Part shown: one piece after another, positions 11,665-24,602 of the stretch
Layout: every line of letters begins with the position of its first letter
Numbering within the stretch: the stretch's first letter is position 1
Origin: Triticum aestivum
Lineage: Eukaryota > Streptophyta > Magnoliopsida > Poales > Poaceae
Assembly (NCBI RefSeq): GCF_018294505.1
Contig: NC_057800.1
Span: 172,665,703-172,729,702 of the forward strand
DNA length: 64,000 bases
Reading direction: 5' to 3'
Translations under genes and position numbers: made by a program
Notes under the pieces: generated by a model
Databases searched by the model: none
The model's input: the letters and a program-made list of their open reading frames with translations, nothing else
What the model was told of the DNA's origin: nothing

Positions 11665-14600
11665 ATGTCCGAAGCGGGAGGCAGGTGGATGGTCTCCTCC
11701 ATCATGGAGGGAGACATCAAGAAGCTGCGCGGAGCCGGATACTTAGTCGCGAACATCACGCATCGGCTGCCCGCTGCGGGGTAGATCGTCCCTACACCGG
11801 AACCTTATGAGAGGGTAGTTTTCCTTCACCACTTCCTCCGCGGACTAGGGTTTCCCCTCCATCCATTCGTTTGTGGTCTCATGTTTTACTACGGGCTGGA
11901 CTTTCATGATCTGGCCCCGAACTTCATCCTCAACATTTCGGCGTTCATCGTCGTGTGTCAGGCTTTCCTTCGCATCCGGACCCACTTCGGCCTGTGGTTA
12001 AAGACCTTCAATATCAAGCCGAAGGTAGTACGAGGCCAACAAGCAGAATGCGGTGGAGCCATGGTGGGCAAAATGCCCAACGTCATATGGCCCGAAGGCT
12101 CCTTCGTGGAGACAATAAAGGGATGGCAATCGGCATGGTTCTACATCACCGAGCCACACGACGCCAAATGGGTGGCAGCCCCTGAGTTTCGATCCAGATT
12201 CCCAACACGGGTCACTTCTTGGAAAGAGAAGGGCTTGTCGTGGGGTTCATCAGTGGAGCTGGACGGACTCTAGAAATGTATCCGGAGCATGGCGAGCAAG
12301 AAGCTCAAGCTTGTCAACATAGTCCAAGTTATGCTCATCAGCCGGACCCTCCCGTGTCAACAACGGGATTTTACCTTGTGGGAGTTTGACCCGGCCCAGC
12401 ACCAGACTCTGAGCGAGCTCTTTGATATGACGCACAAGGACGTCTGGAAGGTGCTATTCAAGGGCACCGAGGTCCCCCCTTCTCTTGCCGAGGACCGCGG
12501 ACTAAGCGCAAAGCGCCTAGCGCGTCCGGTGAGTTCAATACATCCCGTAGGTCATTTATTCTCCCTAGCTTAATTATGCGCGGGGTCTAATCTCCCTGCC
12601 TTTGATAGGACTGGGTGGACATGTCGGGGCAGACTAACTGTCCGGCCCCTTTGCCCGAAGACACTGCGAGCGCTCTCCTGATGGAGATGCTGGCTCCGGC
12701 TCCTTACAAGGTGCCGGAGAAGACCAAGAAGGCCAAGGGAACCCGAAAGAGTTCCCGATGCCAGGTGTTATCGGACTCATCGTCCGATAACTCTGCGGCA
12801 CACTCTTCCCCTGAAGATGAGGAGGAAGAAGATGTTCCCCCTCCAGGCGGGGGAGACAAGAAAAGGAAGGCCGCCCCAACTGGGGAGGCCGAAGGGTCCA
12901 AGAAGGGGAGGACTCTCCTTCCGGACACCGCCGCCGACGAGGGCGAAGACGAGTGGTTGCCCTGGGCCAAGCCCCCGGGGAGATCGTAAGTATTCGAATA
13001 CCAGAGTAACTCATAGCATTCCTTTGTCGCACTGCTTTTCCTAACGCCGAACATGATTATGCAGGCCGCCGCGAACCAGCATCGATGTATCATCGGACGG
13101 CTCCCTGGGCTCGTCGGACATGGATAGCGATCCAGTGCCGACCGCCACCTCCCCTCATCCTATTGACGATGCCGAGGTGCTGTCTCAAGAGGCACCAGGT
13201 CGAGGGGAGACAGTCCTGGAGGCGCCTCAAGGCGACCTTCCGGACTTCGGGAGCCGCGGGGACGGGGCCCCCGAGAGCTCCGAGTTCGGCCCTCAGCCAA
13301 ACACCGCGCCCGACCCTCCAGCGGTTCCGGGCTCGGGCAGGCGGCCTCCTTCTAAGAGGGGCAGGATGCCTGTGCCGGTGACCTCTGTCCATCTAGAGGC
13401 GCCGGACAATCTGCTGGAAGCGCTTCGCAGCGCTTCCATCGATGAGGAGCACTGCACTATCATGAGTGCGGTGATCCAGAAGGTTCAGTCTGCCAAGAGC
13501 GGATTGATTGAAGCCTGTGCCAGTCTTCTAACAGGCTTTGAGGTAAGTGTTTTAAAATATAGTAGAAATATTACCGCATAGACAGTAGCCCCTGATGCTT
13601 TGTTCGGTGTTCACAAAGAAAAGCCGAACAGAGGATCAAATAATATCGCAGGAGTCTAATATAAGTATGTCAATATGCGTATGCAGGCTTCGCTGCTGGC
13701 GTCTGCCGCACTGACTGCGGAGGTCACCGTACTGAAGCAGGACCTCAAAGGGTCCAGGAAAGAGCTCGGCCTTGCCAAGAGGCAGCTCGAGGAGAACCAG
13801 GGTAAGTAATACCCCGTCTATAGATATGTATATGTAAAAAAGGACGCGATTGCAAAATGACGGGATCATTGTATATTTGCCAGGGGCCATGACCGAGGTG
13901 GCGACCCTGAAGCAAGCGCTAACCCAGGCCGAAGATAAAGCGGCCAAGGAGCACGCCGAGCGAGAGAAGCACGAGGCTCGGGTGGGCGAGGTGTAGCAAG
14001 AGCTCCAGGCTCTTGTGACGAAGCACGAGGTGTTGGAGCTTGACTCGAAGACACAGGAGTCTGAGCTTGCCGCTGCCCTTGAGAGCGCAAAGAGTGCCAA
14101 GGCCGAGGCCCAGAAGGCCCTCCAAGAGATCGACACGATGAAGAAGATAGCGGTGGGTAAGGCTTTCTATATGCAAAGCAAGCATGTAAAAGTAAATTAC
14201 CGATTACTTACCTGGATCCGGAGTTCTTCAGGAGCATTCGCAGATTTGCCCCACAGTGTGTCCGATGCCGCACAATTTTACCAGGCCGAGGACGGAAGCT
14301 CGACGGAGAAGCTGTTTTGGTCTCAGTATGCTGAGGCCGAACATCCGGTGCCAATGAGCGACCAGCTAAAGCAAATGGTCGAGCTGCATAAGGCGGCCGA
14401 TCAGGCCATGAAGAGCTTTATAGTCCGGCTGTGGCCTGGCGACGCCCTTCCGAATAGCTTCTTCGGCCTGGTGAGGCGGCTTGTGGATGCCTGCCTGCAG
14501 CTGGAGGTCGTCAAGCGATCTGTCTGCATTGAAGGTGCACGCCGGGCTTTCGCCCGCGTGAAATTGTAGTGGGTCAAGCTAGACGTCGTGAAGCTGATCA

Positions 14601-14716
14601 AGGAGGGGCCGCCAGAGGGCAAGGAACACCGCCACCCCGAGATGTACTACGAGGGTGTTCTGCCGGGTGCCTGTCTCATCGCGGATGAGTGCTCAAAAGA
14701 TGTAATATTTGAATGA
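11665..14716 (+). pseudogene. Antisense five-exon gene, PF04195-like, F1 copy (dead)
   Basis: Exons by comparison with the F3 copy: 11665 to about 12527, 12609-12985, 13065-13542, 13687-13801 and 13884-14716. All have recognisable GT/AG borders (for example GAG|GTAAGT at 13542 and ATGCAG|GC at 13686). The N-terminal half matches the putative gypsy-type transposon family (RVVFL, GLGFPLHPF, MFYYGLDFHDLAPN motifs). Then come an acidic and Lys-rich nuclear-type region and a coiled-coil C-terminus. It is broken by a CAG-to-TAG stop in exon 1 (about 11782), a frameshift near 12250, and stops in exon 5 (about 13995 and 14566). It lies antisense to gag and points away from the 3' LTR. The function is unknown. 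Confidence 0.7.
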
Positions 14717-15928
14717 GACTTGCTCGTGTGATCCTGTATGATGAAAACTTGTTTCATATGCACTATGCAATGCTTTTGTGAATTTAAAATATTACCTTCT
14801 ATTTGGCTGTTTATCCAATCTGAGAGATGGCTAGTCCTTGGCTTCTGCCCCCATGCCACGAGTGCTGGGGTGTTCGGGATAAACCTGAGCACTCATGTTC
14901 CCATATTTGGGTCCTTCGAGGGAGGTGCTCAGCACAACGAACAAGGCAACTAGACTAATAATGCTTTATCACTCTCACTTAGCCATATAATTCTATAATT
15001 TTAAATTTTGGCGAAGCCCCTGGTATTCGGAAGGCCGAATTCGGGGCGCGATACACGCCTGTAAGCCGGACAGGGCTGGCCCCTCGCCCTAAGCGGCATA
15101 AGTCTTTAGGGACTCAAAAAACCTCGCCGAACAGCGACCAGTCTCTCGCCTTATTATGACAGTCAGTTTTAGCTTTCTCTACTGAGGTGCTAAACCCAAC
15201 AGAACCGGGGCACAATCGCAGTAGTTCTCCTAGCGCTACCTTAGCCGATAGAGCGGAACGTAAGGTACCAAAACATAGGAGCCGGGCAAACCCAACATTT
15301 GACCAAATACATGATTCAGAGCTGAGCATATAATGCTATAAGTTCGGGGTGCCGCACTTGTGAAAGTGTTCGGACTTTTCACACCGCATTGTGGGGTACG
15401 TAAGCCCCTGGTGTATTGGCCGTACCATAGTGTACGGTTGCAAGGCGTCATTAATGAACACATAGATATATATATATATATAACAAGAATGCAATAATAG
15501 TCGTAATGTCATGCATTATTTATTAAAAAATTGCGTTAAAGCAGAGTGATACAGATAGTGTGATAAGCAAAGAGTAGGACTATGTCCCTTCAAGGGCAAG
15601 CTGAGGAATGATGTTAAATTGAACATTCCACTCATTACTGTAATCAACCTGGGAATTCCATGGTATGACGTAGTTGTCTGCCTCCTTGGTTGCTGCATCG
15701 TGTCTTCAACAATAGTGCTGCTGGACAGTGTTTCCAGAGATTAAGGTCCTGAAAGAAAAAGAAAAATAACCAAACGGGAAGCCCCTAGTGCGGTTTAGGC
15801 CGCGTCTTGGGGCGTGCCGCAGTTGTGCCCCCCCTCCCCACCTGTGCCCATGGTATTTTTAATGCGTAATTATGTACGCGCGGCATGAGTTTCGCCGCTG
15901 GACTGGGATTGGGGTGGCCGCCGTATTG
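14717..15928. other. F1 spacer between convergent genes
   Basis: 1.2 kb of non-coding DNA between the 3' ends of the antisense gene and gag. It is closely matched by the F3 spacer (50655-51867). It includes the block at about 15163-15345 (GAGCCGGGCAAACCCAAC core), which also recurs in F2. A (TA)n microsatellite lies at about 15467-15482. Confidence 0.6.
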
Positions 15929-16630
15929 CTACGCGAGCTCAGATCGCGCCAGGCGGTCTATTTGCCGATTGCCCGAGCGCGCTTGAAGGTGTCCGGGCTG
16001 TGAAGCGCCGAACTGGTTGATTGCCTTAAGAGGCTACTTTGTGTTTCTGCTGCGAGGGCTGCGGTGTGCTCCTTTGTTCGGAGAGAGCGCTCTGTGTTTC
16101 CATTGACTGTAATAACTCTGCGAGGTCCTGGCATCTTGAGCTTGAGGTATGCATAATGCGGTACCGCATTGAATCTAGCAAATGTGGTTCGCCCGAGCAG
16201 CGCGTGATAACCACTGCGGAACGGGACTATATCGAAGATTAAAATTCGCTTCGGAAGTTATCCGGGGATCCGAAGACCACTTCCAATGTAATTGAGCCTG
16301 TGCAATGGGCCTCTACACCTGGAATGACGCCCTTAAAGGTCGTTTTTGTGGGTTTGATCCTTGAGGGGTCTATACCCATTTTGCACATTGTGTCCTGATA
16401 AAGCAGGTTCAGGCTGCTGCCGCCGTCCATAAGGACTCGAGTGAGGTGAAATCCGTCGATGATTGGGTCTAGGACCAGTGCGGCGAATCTGCCATGATGG
16501 ATACTAGTGGGGTGGTCCCTGCGATCAAAGGTGATCGGACAGGAGGACCAAGGGTTGAACTTTGGGGCGACTGGCTCCAACGCATATAAGTCCCTGAGCG
16601 CATGCTTCCGCTCCTTCTTGGGGATGTGGG
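15929..16630 (-). pseudogene. F1 gag-protease, 3' part (protease)
   Basis: C-terminal part of the F1 gag-protease, separated from the rest by the Angela insertion at 16630/31072 (the reading MIYATH on one side joins HIPKKERKH on the other). It contains the retropepsin-like motif LMDGGSSLNLLY with the catalytic Asp present. After the SPDNFRSE motif the reading hits a stop near 16239, where the F3 copy continues. The end is set by homology to the F3 stop. It is non-functional. Confidence 0.75.
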
Positions 16631-17148
16631 TGTTGGGGAACATAGTAATTTCAAAAAAATTCCTACGCACACGCAAGATCATGGTGATGCATAGCAACGA
16701 GAGGGGAGAGTGTTGTCTATGTACCCTCGTAGACCGGAAGCAGAAGCGTTGGCACAACGCGGTTGATGTAGTCGTACGTCTTCACGGCCCGACCGATCAA
16801 GCACCGAAACTACGGCACCTCCGAGTTCTAGCACACGTTCAGCTCGATGACGATCCTCGGACTCTGATCCAGCAAAGTGTCGGGGAAGAGTTCCGTCAGC
16901 ACGACGGCGTGGTGACGATCTTGATGTTCTACCGTCGCAGGGCTTCGCCTAAGCACCGCTACAATATTATCGAGGATTATGGTGGAGGGGGGCACCGCAC
17001 ACGGCTAAGAGAACGATCATGAAGATCAACTTGTGTGTCTAGAGGTGCCCCCTGCCCCCGTATATAAAGGAGAAAGGGGGGAGGCCGGCCGGCCCTTGGG
17101 GCGCGCCAAGGAGGGGGGAGTCCTCCTCCTAGTAGGAGTAGGACTCCC

Positions 17149-17629
17149 TGTCGGTGTCAAAACCGGTGGATCTCGGGTAGGGGGTCTCGAACCGTGCGTC
17201 TAAGGTGGATGGTAATAGGAGGCAGGGGACACGATGTTTTACCCAGGTTCGGGCCCTCTTGATGGAGGTAAAACCCTACATCCTGCTTGATTAATATTGA
17301 TGATATGGGTAGTACAAGAGTAGATCTACCACGAGATCGGAGAGGCTAAACCCTAGAAGCTAGCCTCTGGTATGATTGTATGTATATGATCTATCGACTA
17401 GCCTGGCCTCGGTTTATATAATGCACCAAAGGCCTAGGATAACAAGAGTCCTAGCCGAATACGCCGGTGGGGAGGATTCCTTGTCTTGATCGCCAAGTCT
17501 TGTGGAATATTCCTTTTATGCGGCAGCTGTCCGAACTGGCCCATGAGTATATGGCCATGGGGGTCCTCGGCCCAATCTAATAGATCGGGAGATGACGTGG
17601 TGAGTACCCCCTAGTCCAGGACACCGTCA
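17149..17629 (-). repeat. F2 3' LTR (left)
   Basis: 481 bp, TG to CA, with an inverse TATA (ATTATATAAACC on the minus strand) near 17410-17422. Confidence 0.92.
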
Positions 17630-17889
17630 GTAGCCCCCTGAACCGGTCTTCAAGTTAGGGATGCTCCTCGATTCTTCTGAACTATTCTTCATCTTCGGTT
17701 GACGGTCTTGAAAACTGGTTCAACAAATCTTCTCATCTTCGATCTTGAGGATCGCCGAAATGCATTCGGCGAGTTTACAGGTCGGGTATCCGAGGAGCCC
17801 CTTTAAGTTTCTGGCCTTTATCAATGCCTTGTTATTTTTATGCCACACCTCGGGTTTGAAATTGTTCCCGGGCGGCAGCGTCCTCTTGC

Positions 17890-18085
17890 GTCCGAGCTCC
17901 AACGCCGGACTGCATTTGAGGTATCTTTTGCAGCCGAGCACCAACGCCGGACCGCTTCCCAGCTCTAACACCGGAATGTATCCGAGCTCCAACGCCGAAC
18001 TATGTATCCGAGCTCCAACGCCGGACTATATCCGAGCTCCAACGCCGGACAGTGTCCCAGCTCCAACGCCGGACTATATCTGAGG
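17890..18085. repeat. F2 tandem array, seven diverged copies of a CCGAGCTCCAACGCCGGAC unit
   Basis: Copies start near 17891, 17935, 17958, 17981, 18007, 18031 and 18056. Most spacings are about 23-26 bp and the first is longer. The unit contains a SacI-like GAGCTC and a CGCCGG core. No coding frame is conserved. Confidence 0.8.
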
Positions 18086-18699
18086 TGTCAGATCACCTTG
18101 GTTCAAAAAAGTTGAAGGAGTTTAGTCGAGCTTAATGCCGGAAATGCCCTCTATGAAGCCAGCCACTAGCGCCCGAGATTTATGCTGGACTGCTTCCGAG
18201 GTGGTGCACCACCCCGACTGTGGGCCGATTTTTTGTAAATATTTTTTATTATTGCAATTTATTCTCTGCCGAGATATATGGCCAGTAGCCCTCAAGGTGT
18301 GTATCGGTCTAAAACCCGAGATGCACCTAAAGGATGACGTAAGACCGCTGATCCCAGTAGCCGCTGAGACTCAGGTTGATTTGCAAAATCGGCCTGAGGA
18401 TCAAGTCCTAGCTCGGCAGAATACTTCGGGACACAAAAAGCGGCGTGCTTAGTCCTCGAGACTCAGGTTGGGTGCGGCCGACCAACCCGAGGATCAAAAT
18501 CTCCTCGGCAACTGTATTGCACTTAAAATTTTCTGCATTGAACAGGCAATGCAGTAGCCCCCGGGACACTGGTCAGGTGGCAACACCAGATCAGGGGATC
18601 GATGTGCCCCTTTAATTTTTGTAAATAATAAGGTCGAAGCCCAGTAGCCCCCGAGCCTTAATGCGGGCACGGGTGGCCGAATTAAGGATCGATATCCAT

Positions 18700-20640
18700 A
18701 GTAAAATCACAAATTATGTGTAATGACTCTATGTATCCAAGTACTTTACGTCATTAATGCTTGGATCCACATTGTACAAAACTTTGTTGACCGACCATCG
18801 GCTTCCACCTCCTCGGCTAGTAGCCGAGGAGTGTTTGTCCTACTTTATAAAGCCTTTATGAGGGCAAAGATTTACGACAAACAAGGCAATCTGGCCATAC
18901 GGTTTTATGAACAAAGGTACGCAGAGAGATATGTTATATTACTGTTTAACATAAGAAAATGTCTTCCAAAGAAAATAGTCCCGCTATCGGTTCCTTTCTT
19001 TGGGTTGTCATGCTAAGCATGATCATGCAGCCTCAGCTCTAATGTAAGAGCATAATATCGAGGATTTAGTTTGGGAGGCCAGTTAATAGCCCCCGGTAGT
19101 GTTCGGCGACAGTTGGGGTCAAGCCGTAAACACTTCGGCCAATGTTATGAACGGCCCATCATTTAACATAGTCATCGGATCGCTGACCAGTTTACGCTTA
19201 TTTGTAAAAGTCAGTTTTTGGCTTTCTCCACTGAGGTGCTTAACCATGTGAGCTGGAAGCACAATCGTAGTGGTTCTCCCTTTGTACGCCTAGCCGAACA
19301 AAACGGAACGTAGGAAGCAAGTGCAGGAGCCGGGCAACCCAACTATTGACCAAAGACACAATTCGAAACCGATGCATATATAGCAATATCTGAGAATGTT
19401 TTTGCCGAATCCCTAAAGGTGTCCGGCGTCGCACTGCGAGACTAAGGCTGGAAAAGCACAAATAGTTTAAAAGTGCCAAAAAGCTTGAAAAACCAAGAAA
19501 CGTCAGTAAAAACATGACGTCCGAACAATATCAAGTGTTCGGTGCCAATCCGAAAGTTGTTCTTAGAAAAAAGAAGTGCTTCTGTCATGCTTTAACATGA
19601 TATATCCTATCTCAAGACTTCGAGCGGGTCAGCCTACGGCTTCAACCTCCTATCCCGAGGGCGGAGTACTTCTCATCAGGCCAGTTTAGCAAACTAAACT
19701 CTAGCGGCTTTGAGAGAGAAATTAGGCTCCCCGGCTAGTGACCGCACACTCGTGTCAAAAAAAGGAGTGATAGAAAAAGACTTTGCAACGACCAAGAAGA
19801 AAACACATTTACTATAAAATAGCTCATATAAATTTTAAGAGCCCCCAAGTGACTTGGGTAAAAGATTTTATGTATAATGATTGTATGTACCGAAGTACTT
19901 ATATCATATCTTTGTTCAACCGAACTTTAAACATGTCTTAACCGACCGTCGGCTTCTCCCTCTTCGGTCAAGGACCGAAAAGTGTTATGTACTCCATCGG
20001 TCGAGAATATCGATGGTGTTTCCAATAACCAGGCAATCAGGCCATAAGGCTGTAACAGACAAAGCGCGCCCAGGGAACTTATGCTATATTACTGTGAAGT
20101 GTAAGAAGCATCTTCGAAGAAAATAGTACCCCCACCGATACCTTTCTTCGGTGCTCATTGTTATTATGAGACTTGTGCAATAGATTTTTTGTACTCATGA
20201 GTGTTGTGTGCCGACCATCATTGAAAACTATAAGAGCGCTAGCTTTCGGCTTCACCCAGTCTGAGGTCCGGCTCGGGCGACCCGATCGTGACAATCGCAG
20301 AGGTGCTCCCTTTACTCCCTAGCCGAACAATCGGGAACGTAGGGGTAAGCACAGAAGCCAGGCAACCCAGCTTGCAAATCGCTTAAGTCAATATGGTGCA
20401 TATTGTGGCATAATACACGAACAAGGAACGAAGTCGTACAAGTATAATCACATGCAAGAGGAAAAGCTTCATAAAGGAAGCCCCCAAGTGAATTGGGTCC
20501 TTGAATTTGTGTGTCACAAACAAAGTTTGGACAACGAAAAAATTTTACAAGCAACTTTTTTCCAAAAAAGTATAATGCTTGGTCGAACCGAACACAAGTT
20601 AGAAATTAAAGCTTTGAGCATGAAAGCGACTTAGCTGGTT
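18700..20640. repeat. F2 internal module duplicated in tandem (about 1.1 kb units)
   Basis: Unit 1 (about 18700-19550) and unit 2 (about 19850-20640) share the order: GTATGTACCAAGTACTT-like box, CCGACCATCGGCTTC box, TATATTACTGT(T/G) box, GAAGAAAATAGT(C/A)CC box, and an AGCCGAACAA...GCAACCCA(A/G)C block. The last block is the one also found in the F1 and F3 spacers. It is non-coding. Confidence 0.55.
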
Positions 20641-22504
20641 AATGTGTTCGGTATTGATGACGCGGTCCGAGCTTGATGCGGGGCAAGGTTCCATCCCCCA
20701 AACCGGTCCCGAGGTGGCGGAGCGGAGAGCTCGACACGACGAAGTGGTGACATAGCACGGTCAATGCAGACCGGCAGAGTGACGCCGAAGTCCCCGGATC
20801 ATTTTCCTGTGCACAAAAAATAGTGCAAACTGGAGATAATAGTAATAATGATAATTAAAAAAATGTTGCATAATAAATAATTTATGCAAAGTGAGGAATA
20901 GAAGAAATGTGGCCTGGCGCCGAAGTCAATGTCGATGCAGGTCATCGGCATGATGTAGTAAGGCGTGGCAAAGCCTGAATTCACAGGTCGGTCCGAGCTC
21001 CGGATGCGGCGTTCGCCGGACTATGTACGGAAACTGATCGAACCACCACGCGACCTCGTTAATGCGGTCACCATTTGATAGACCTGTGTACATATCATGG
21101 ACAAACCAGAGTAATAATTCCTTGGGAAAAATGAACCCAAACAAGCAAAAAATACTGGGATTAATAGCACCTGGTTTATTTGTTGTAGCAATTCGAAGGA
21201 AGGTGATTCCCAAAATTGGGACTCGGTCCGCACACCCATTGCCTGATGGGCGATAAAACGACAGCATGGCAATGCTGGTAAAGGTTGACTCGCTGAGGCA
21301 AAGCCCTCGGCCCAGCTAATGTGACGGAGCTGGTCGGCTTGTGACGCCGAAGTGTCCGGAGTAGGTTGATGAAGAGATGGCGAAGACCCTGGTCCAGCCG
21401 AGATGTCGAAGCCTCGACGTCGGCCGATGAGTCGAAGTAGGTCGGCGTGATGGACACCAGCTTGAAGAAGCAATAGTGCGGCCCTGTCGATGCAGGTCGT
21501 GACGTGGTCGATGCCGGCTTGATGAAGCGACCGTGCGGCGATGCCGGTATGCCCGCTCCGTGTAATCCATGGGGCGGCGATGTTGATGATGATTTATCCT
21601 TCGCGATGCCGGACTCTTGTTCGGCTTGCCGAGATGATGATCTGAAGAAGTTGAGCTTGGCTAAAGTGACGACGTGTCTAGCGCAGGTCAGCAGCCGTGG
21701 AGTAATATTACCGGACTGGTTTGACACCAGCATGATGTTGAAGATCATGTTCAAAAGATCTTAAAGTTAGTGGGATGTGTTTGGGAACAAAACACAATAC
21801 CCCATACAAAACTTCCTTCAAAAGGGATGTCCGAAATCCCGTTCATAAAAAAGATGAACTCGGGTCGGATTCGTTTTCGCGCAGAAAACAGATCCGAAAA
21901 GTGATGCACTAATCGGAAGGTTCCCGGAGTTTGGACGGTCGGATCGAGCTGAAATTTTGAGAGGTGGTAGATATAGGAATTCCGCAACCGATCAACGGTT
22001 GGATCTTCCAAAGGACGTCCGAGCTAGGATCTGGACACCACGCTCTAAACTTATCCAAATTCCCATCCAAATTTGACAGGGCTCCGGTATATCGTGGATT
22101 GCTAGAGATTCCTCCATCGAAACTCGACGAAATTTTCCAGGGTTGTTATAGACTCAATTCCGCACAATTCCACCAAAGCGATCATCAAAGCGATACTCGA
22201 GGAGGTGGTGGCGGCAGATACGAGTTCGCTGTCCAAAAAAACGGCACAGTCGCTTGAGGGCAATGTTGACGTTGAGCCCCCGAGCTCCATAGATGATTCC
22301 TCCGTGATCTTCATAGAGATCGGAGTTGATATTTGATGAAGGCCCTCGTCCGAACATGGTGATCCGAACACGGGGCGCAATTCTTGGTCGAACCAAGGTG
22401 ACCAGTCGAACTGATGACTAAGACGCCGAAGTCGCAGTTGATCTGCAGGTGAGCCATCGATCCTTTTGTCGATCACATAGCGGAACTCTCAATGAAAGCA
22501 CCAA
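20641..22504. other. F2 5'-side leader region, non-coding
   Basis: Contains only short overlapping open frames on both strands with no recognisable gag. The stretch from about 22270 to 22504 adjoins the primer site and is the likely leader of the F2 transcript (minus strand). Confidence 0.5.
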
Positions 22505-22984
22505 TGTCGGTGTCAAAACCGATGGATCTCGGGTAGGGGGTCCTGAACTATGCGTCTAAGGTGGATGGTAATAGGAGGCAGGGGACACGATGTTTTACCC
22601 AGGTTCGGGCCCTCTTGATGGAGGTAAAACCCTACATCCTGCTTGATTAATATTGATGATATGGGTAGTACAAGAGTAGATCTACCACGAGATCGGAGAG
22701 GCTAAACCCTAGAAGCTAGCCTATGGTTTGATTGTATGTATATGATCTATCGACTAGCCTGGCCTCGGTTTATATAATGCACCAGAGGCCTAGGGTAACA
22801 AGAGTCCTAGCTGAATACGCCGGTGGGGAGGAGTCCTTGTCTTGATCGCCAAGTCTTGTGGAATATTCCTTGTATGCGGCAGCTGTCCGAACTGGCCCAT
22901 GAGTATACGGCCATGGGGGTCCTCGGCCCAATCTAATAGATTGGGAGATGACGTGGTGAATACCCCTAGTCCAGGACACCGTCA
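22505..22984 (-). repeat. F2 5' LTR (right)
   Basis: 480 bp, ending GGACACCGTCA, directly followed by the TSD ctccc. Confidence 0.92.
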
Positions 22985-24602
22985 CTCCCCTTTCCTAGTC
23001 CAACTAGGAAGAGAGAAGGGGGGAGGAAAGAGAGGGAGAGGGAGAGGGAAAGAGGGGCCGCGCCCCCCTCCCCTAGTCCAATTCGGACTCCTCATGGGAG
23101 GGGGCGCGCCATCTCCTGGGCTGCTACCCTCTCTCTCCCCTTAGGCCCACTAAGGCCCAATACTTCCCCGGGGGGTTCAGGTAACCCTTCCGGCACTCCG
23201 GTTTTCTCCGAAATCACCCGAAACACTTTCGGTGTCCGAATATAGCCGTCCAATATATCAATATTTATGTCTCGGCCATTTTGAGACTCCTCGTCATGTC
23301 CGTGATCATATCCGGGACTCCAAACAACCTTCGGTACATCAAAATATATAAACTCATAATGAAACTGTCATCGTAACGTTAAGCGTGCGGACCCTACGGG
23401 TTCGAGAACAATGTAGACATGACTGAGACACGTCTCCGGTCAATAACCAATAGCGGAACCTGGATGCTCATATTGGCTCCTACATATTCTACGAAGATCT
23501 TTATCGGTCAGACCGCACAACAACATACGTTGTTCCTTTTGTCATAGGTATGTTACTTGCCCGAGATTCGATCGTCGGTATATCAATACCTAGTTCAATC
23601 TCGTTATCGGCAAGTCTCTTTACTCGTTCTGTAATACATCATCTCGCAACTAACTCATTAGTTGCATTGCTTGCAAGGCTTAAGTGATGTGCATTATCGA
23701 GAGGGCCCAGAGATACCTCTCCGACAATCGGAGTGACAAATCCTAATCTCAAAATACGCCAACCCAACATGTACCTTTGGAGACACCTATAGAGCACCTT
23801 TATAATCACCCAGTTATGTTGTGACATTTGGTAGCACACAAAGTGTTCCTCCGGCAAACGGGAGTTGCATAATCTCATAGTCACAGGAACATGTATAAGT
23901 CATGAAGAAAGCAATAGCAACATACTAAACGATCGGGTGCTAAGCTAATGGAATGGGTCATGTCAATCACATCATTCTCCTAATGATGTGATCCCGTTAA
24001 TCAAATGACAACACATGTCTATGGTTAGGAATCATAACCATCTTCGATTAACGAGCTAGTCAAGTAGAGGCATACTAGTGACACTCTGTTTGTCTATGTA
24101 TTCACACATGTATTATGTTTCCGGTTAATACAATTCTAGCATGAATAATAAACATTTATCATGATATAAGGAAATAAATAATAACTTTATTATTGTCTCT
24201 AGGGCATATTTCCTTCAGTATCCCACTTGCACTAGAGTCAATAATCTAGTTCACATCGCCATGTGATTTAATACCAATAGTTCACATCACCATGTGATTA
24301 ACACCCATAGTTCACATCGACATGTGACCAACACCCAAAGGGTTTACTAGAGTCAATAATCTAGTTCACATCGCTATGTGATTAACACCCAAAGAGTACT
24401 AAGGTATGATCATGTTTTGCTTGTGAGAGAAGTTTAGTCAATGGGTCTGCCACATTCAGATCCGTACGTATTTTGCAAATTTCTATGTCAACAATGCTCT
24501 GCACGGAGCTACTCTAGCTAATTGCTCCCACTTTCAATGTGTGTACAGATTGAGACTTAGAGTCATCTGGATCAGTGTCAAAACTTGTATCAACGTAACC
24601 CT

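Larger units (their letters stand above)
17149..22984 (-). mobile_element. F2: non-coding Fatima-like LTR retrotransposon
   Basis: LTRs of 481 bp (17149-17629) and 480 bp (22505-22984) are flanked by the TSD ctccc (17144-17148 and 22985-22989). The LTR start (TGTCGGTGTCAAAACCGG) and the primer-side sequence TTGGTGCTTTCATTGAGAG (minus, ending at 22504) are shared with F1 and F3, but the LTR body differs after the TATA region. The 4.9-kb interior has no gag, pol or antisense gene; it consists of tandem repeats and a duplicated module of about 1.1 kb. By eye about 15 substitutions separate the LTRs. It must depend on proteins made elsewhere. Confidence 0.92.
16631..24217 (-). repeat. Angela 3' LTR (left), split by F2
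   Basis: LTR parts 16631-17148 and 22990-24217 are contiguous when F2 and one TSD copy are removed. The joined LTR lines up along its whole length with 29324-31066. Confidence 0.92.

Noticed and set aside
12634..13392. Several minus-strand ORFs of 100-130 codons in F1
   Set aside because: They lie opposite exons 2 and 3 of the antisense gene, whose splice borders and F3 homology support the plus strand.
17890..18085. CRISPR-like repeat array
   Set aside because: Repeats are diverged, spacers are short, similar and irregular, and the context is a plant retrotransposon.
21176..21754. 192-codon minus-strand ORF in F2
   Set aside because: Opposed by an equal open frame on the plus strand, no gag or other motif, and no counterpart in F1 or F3; treated as chance.
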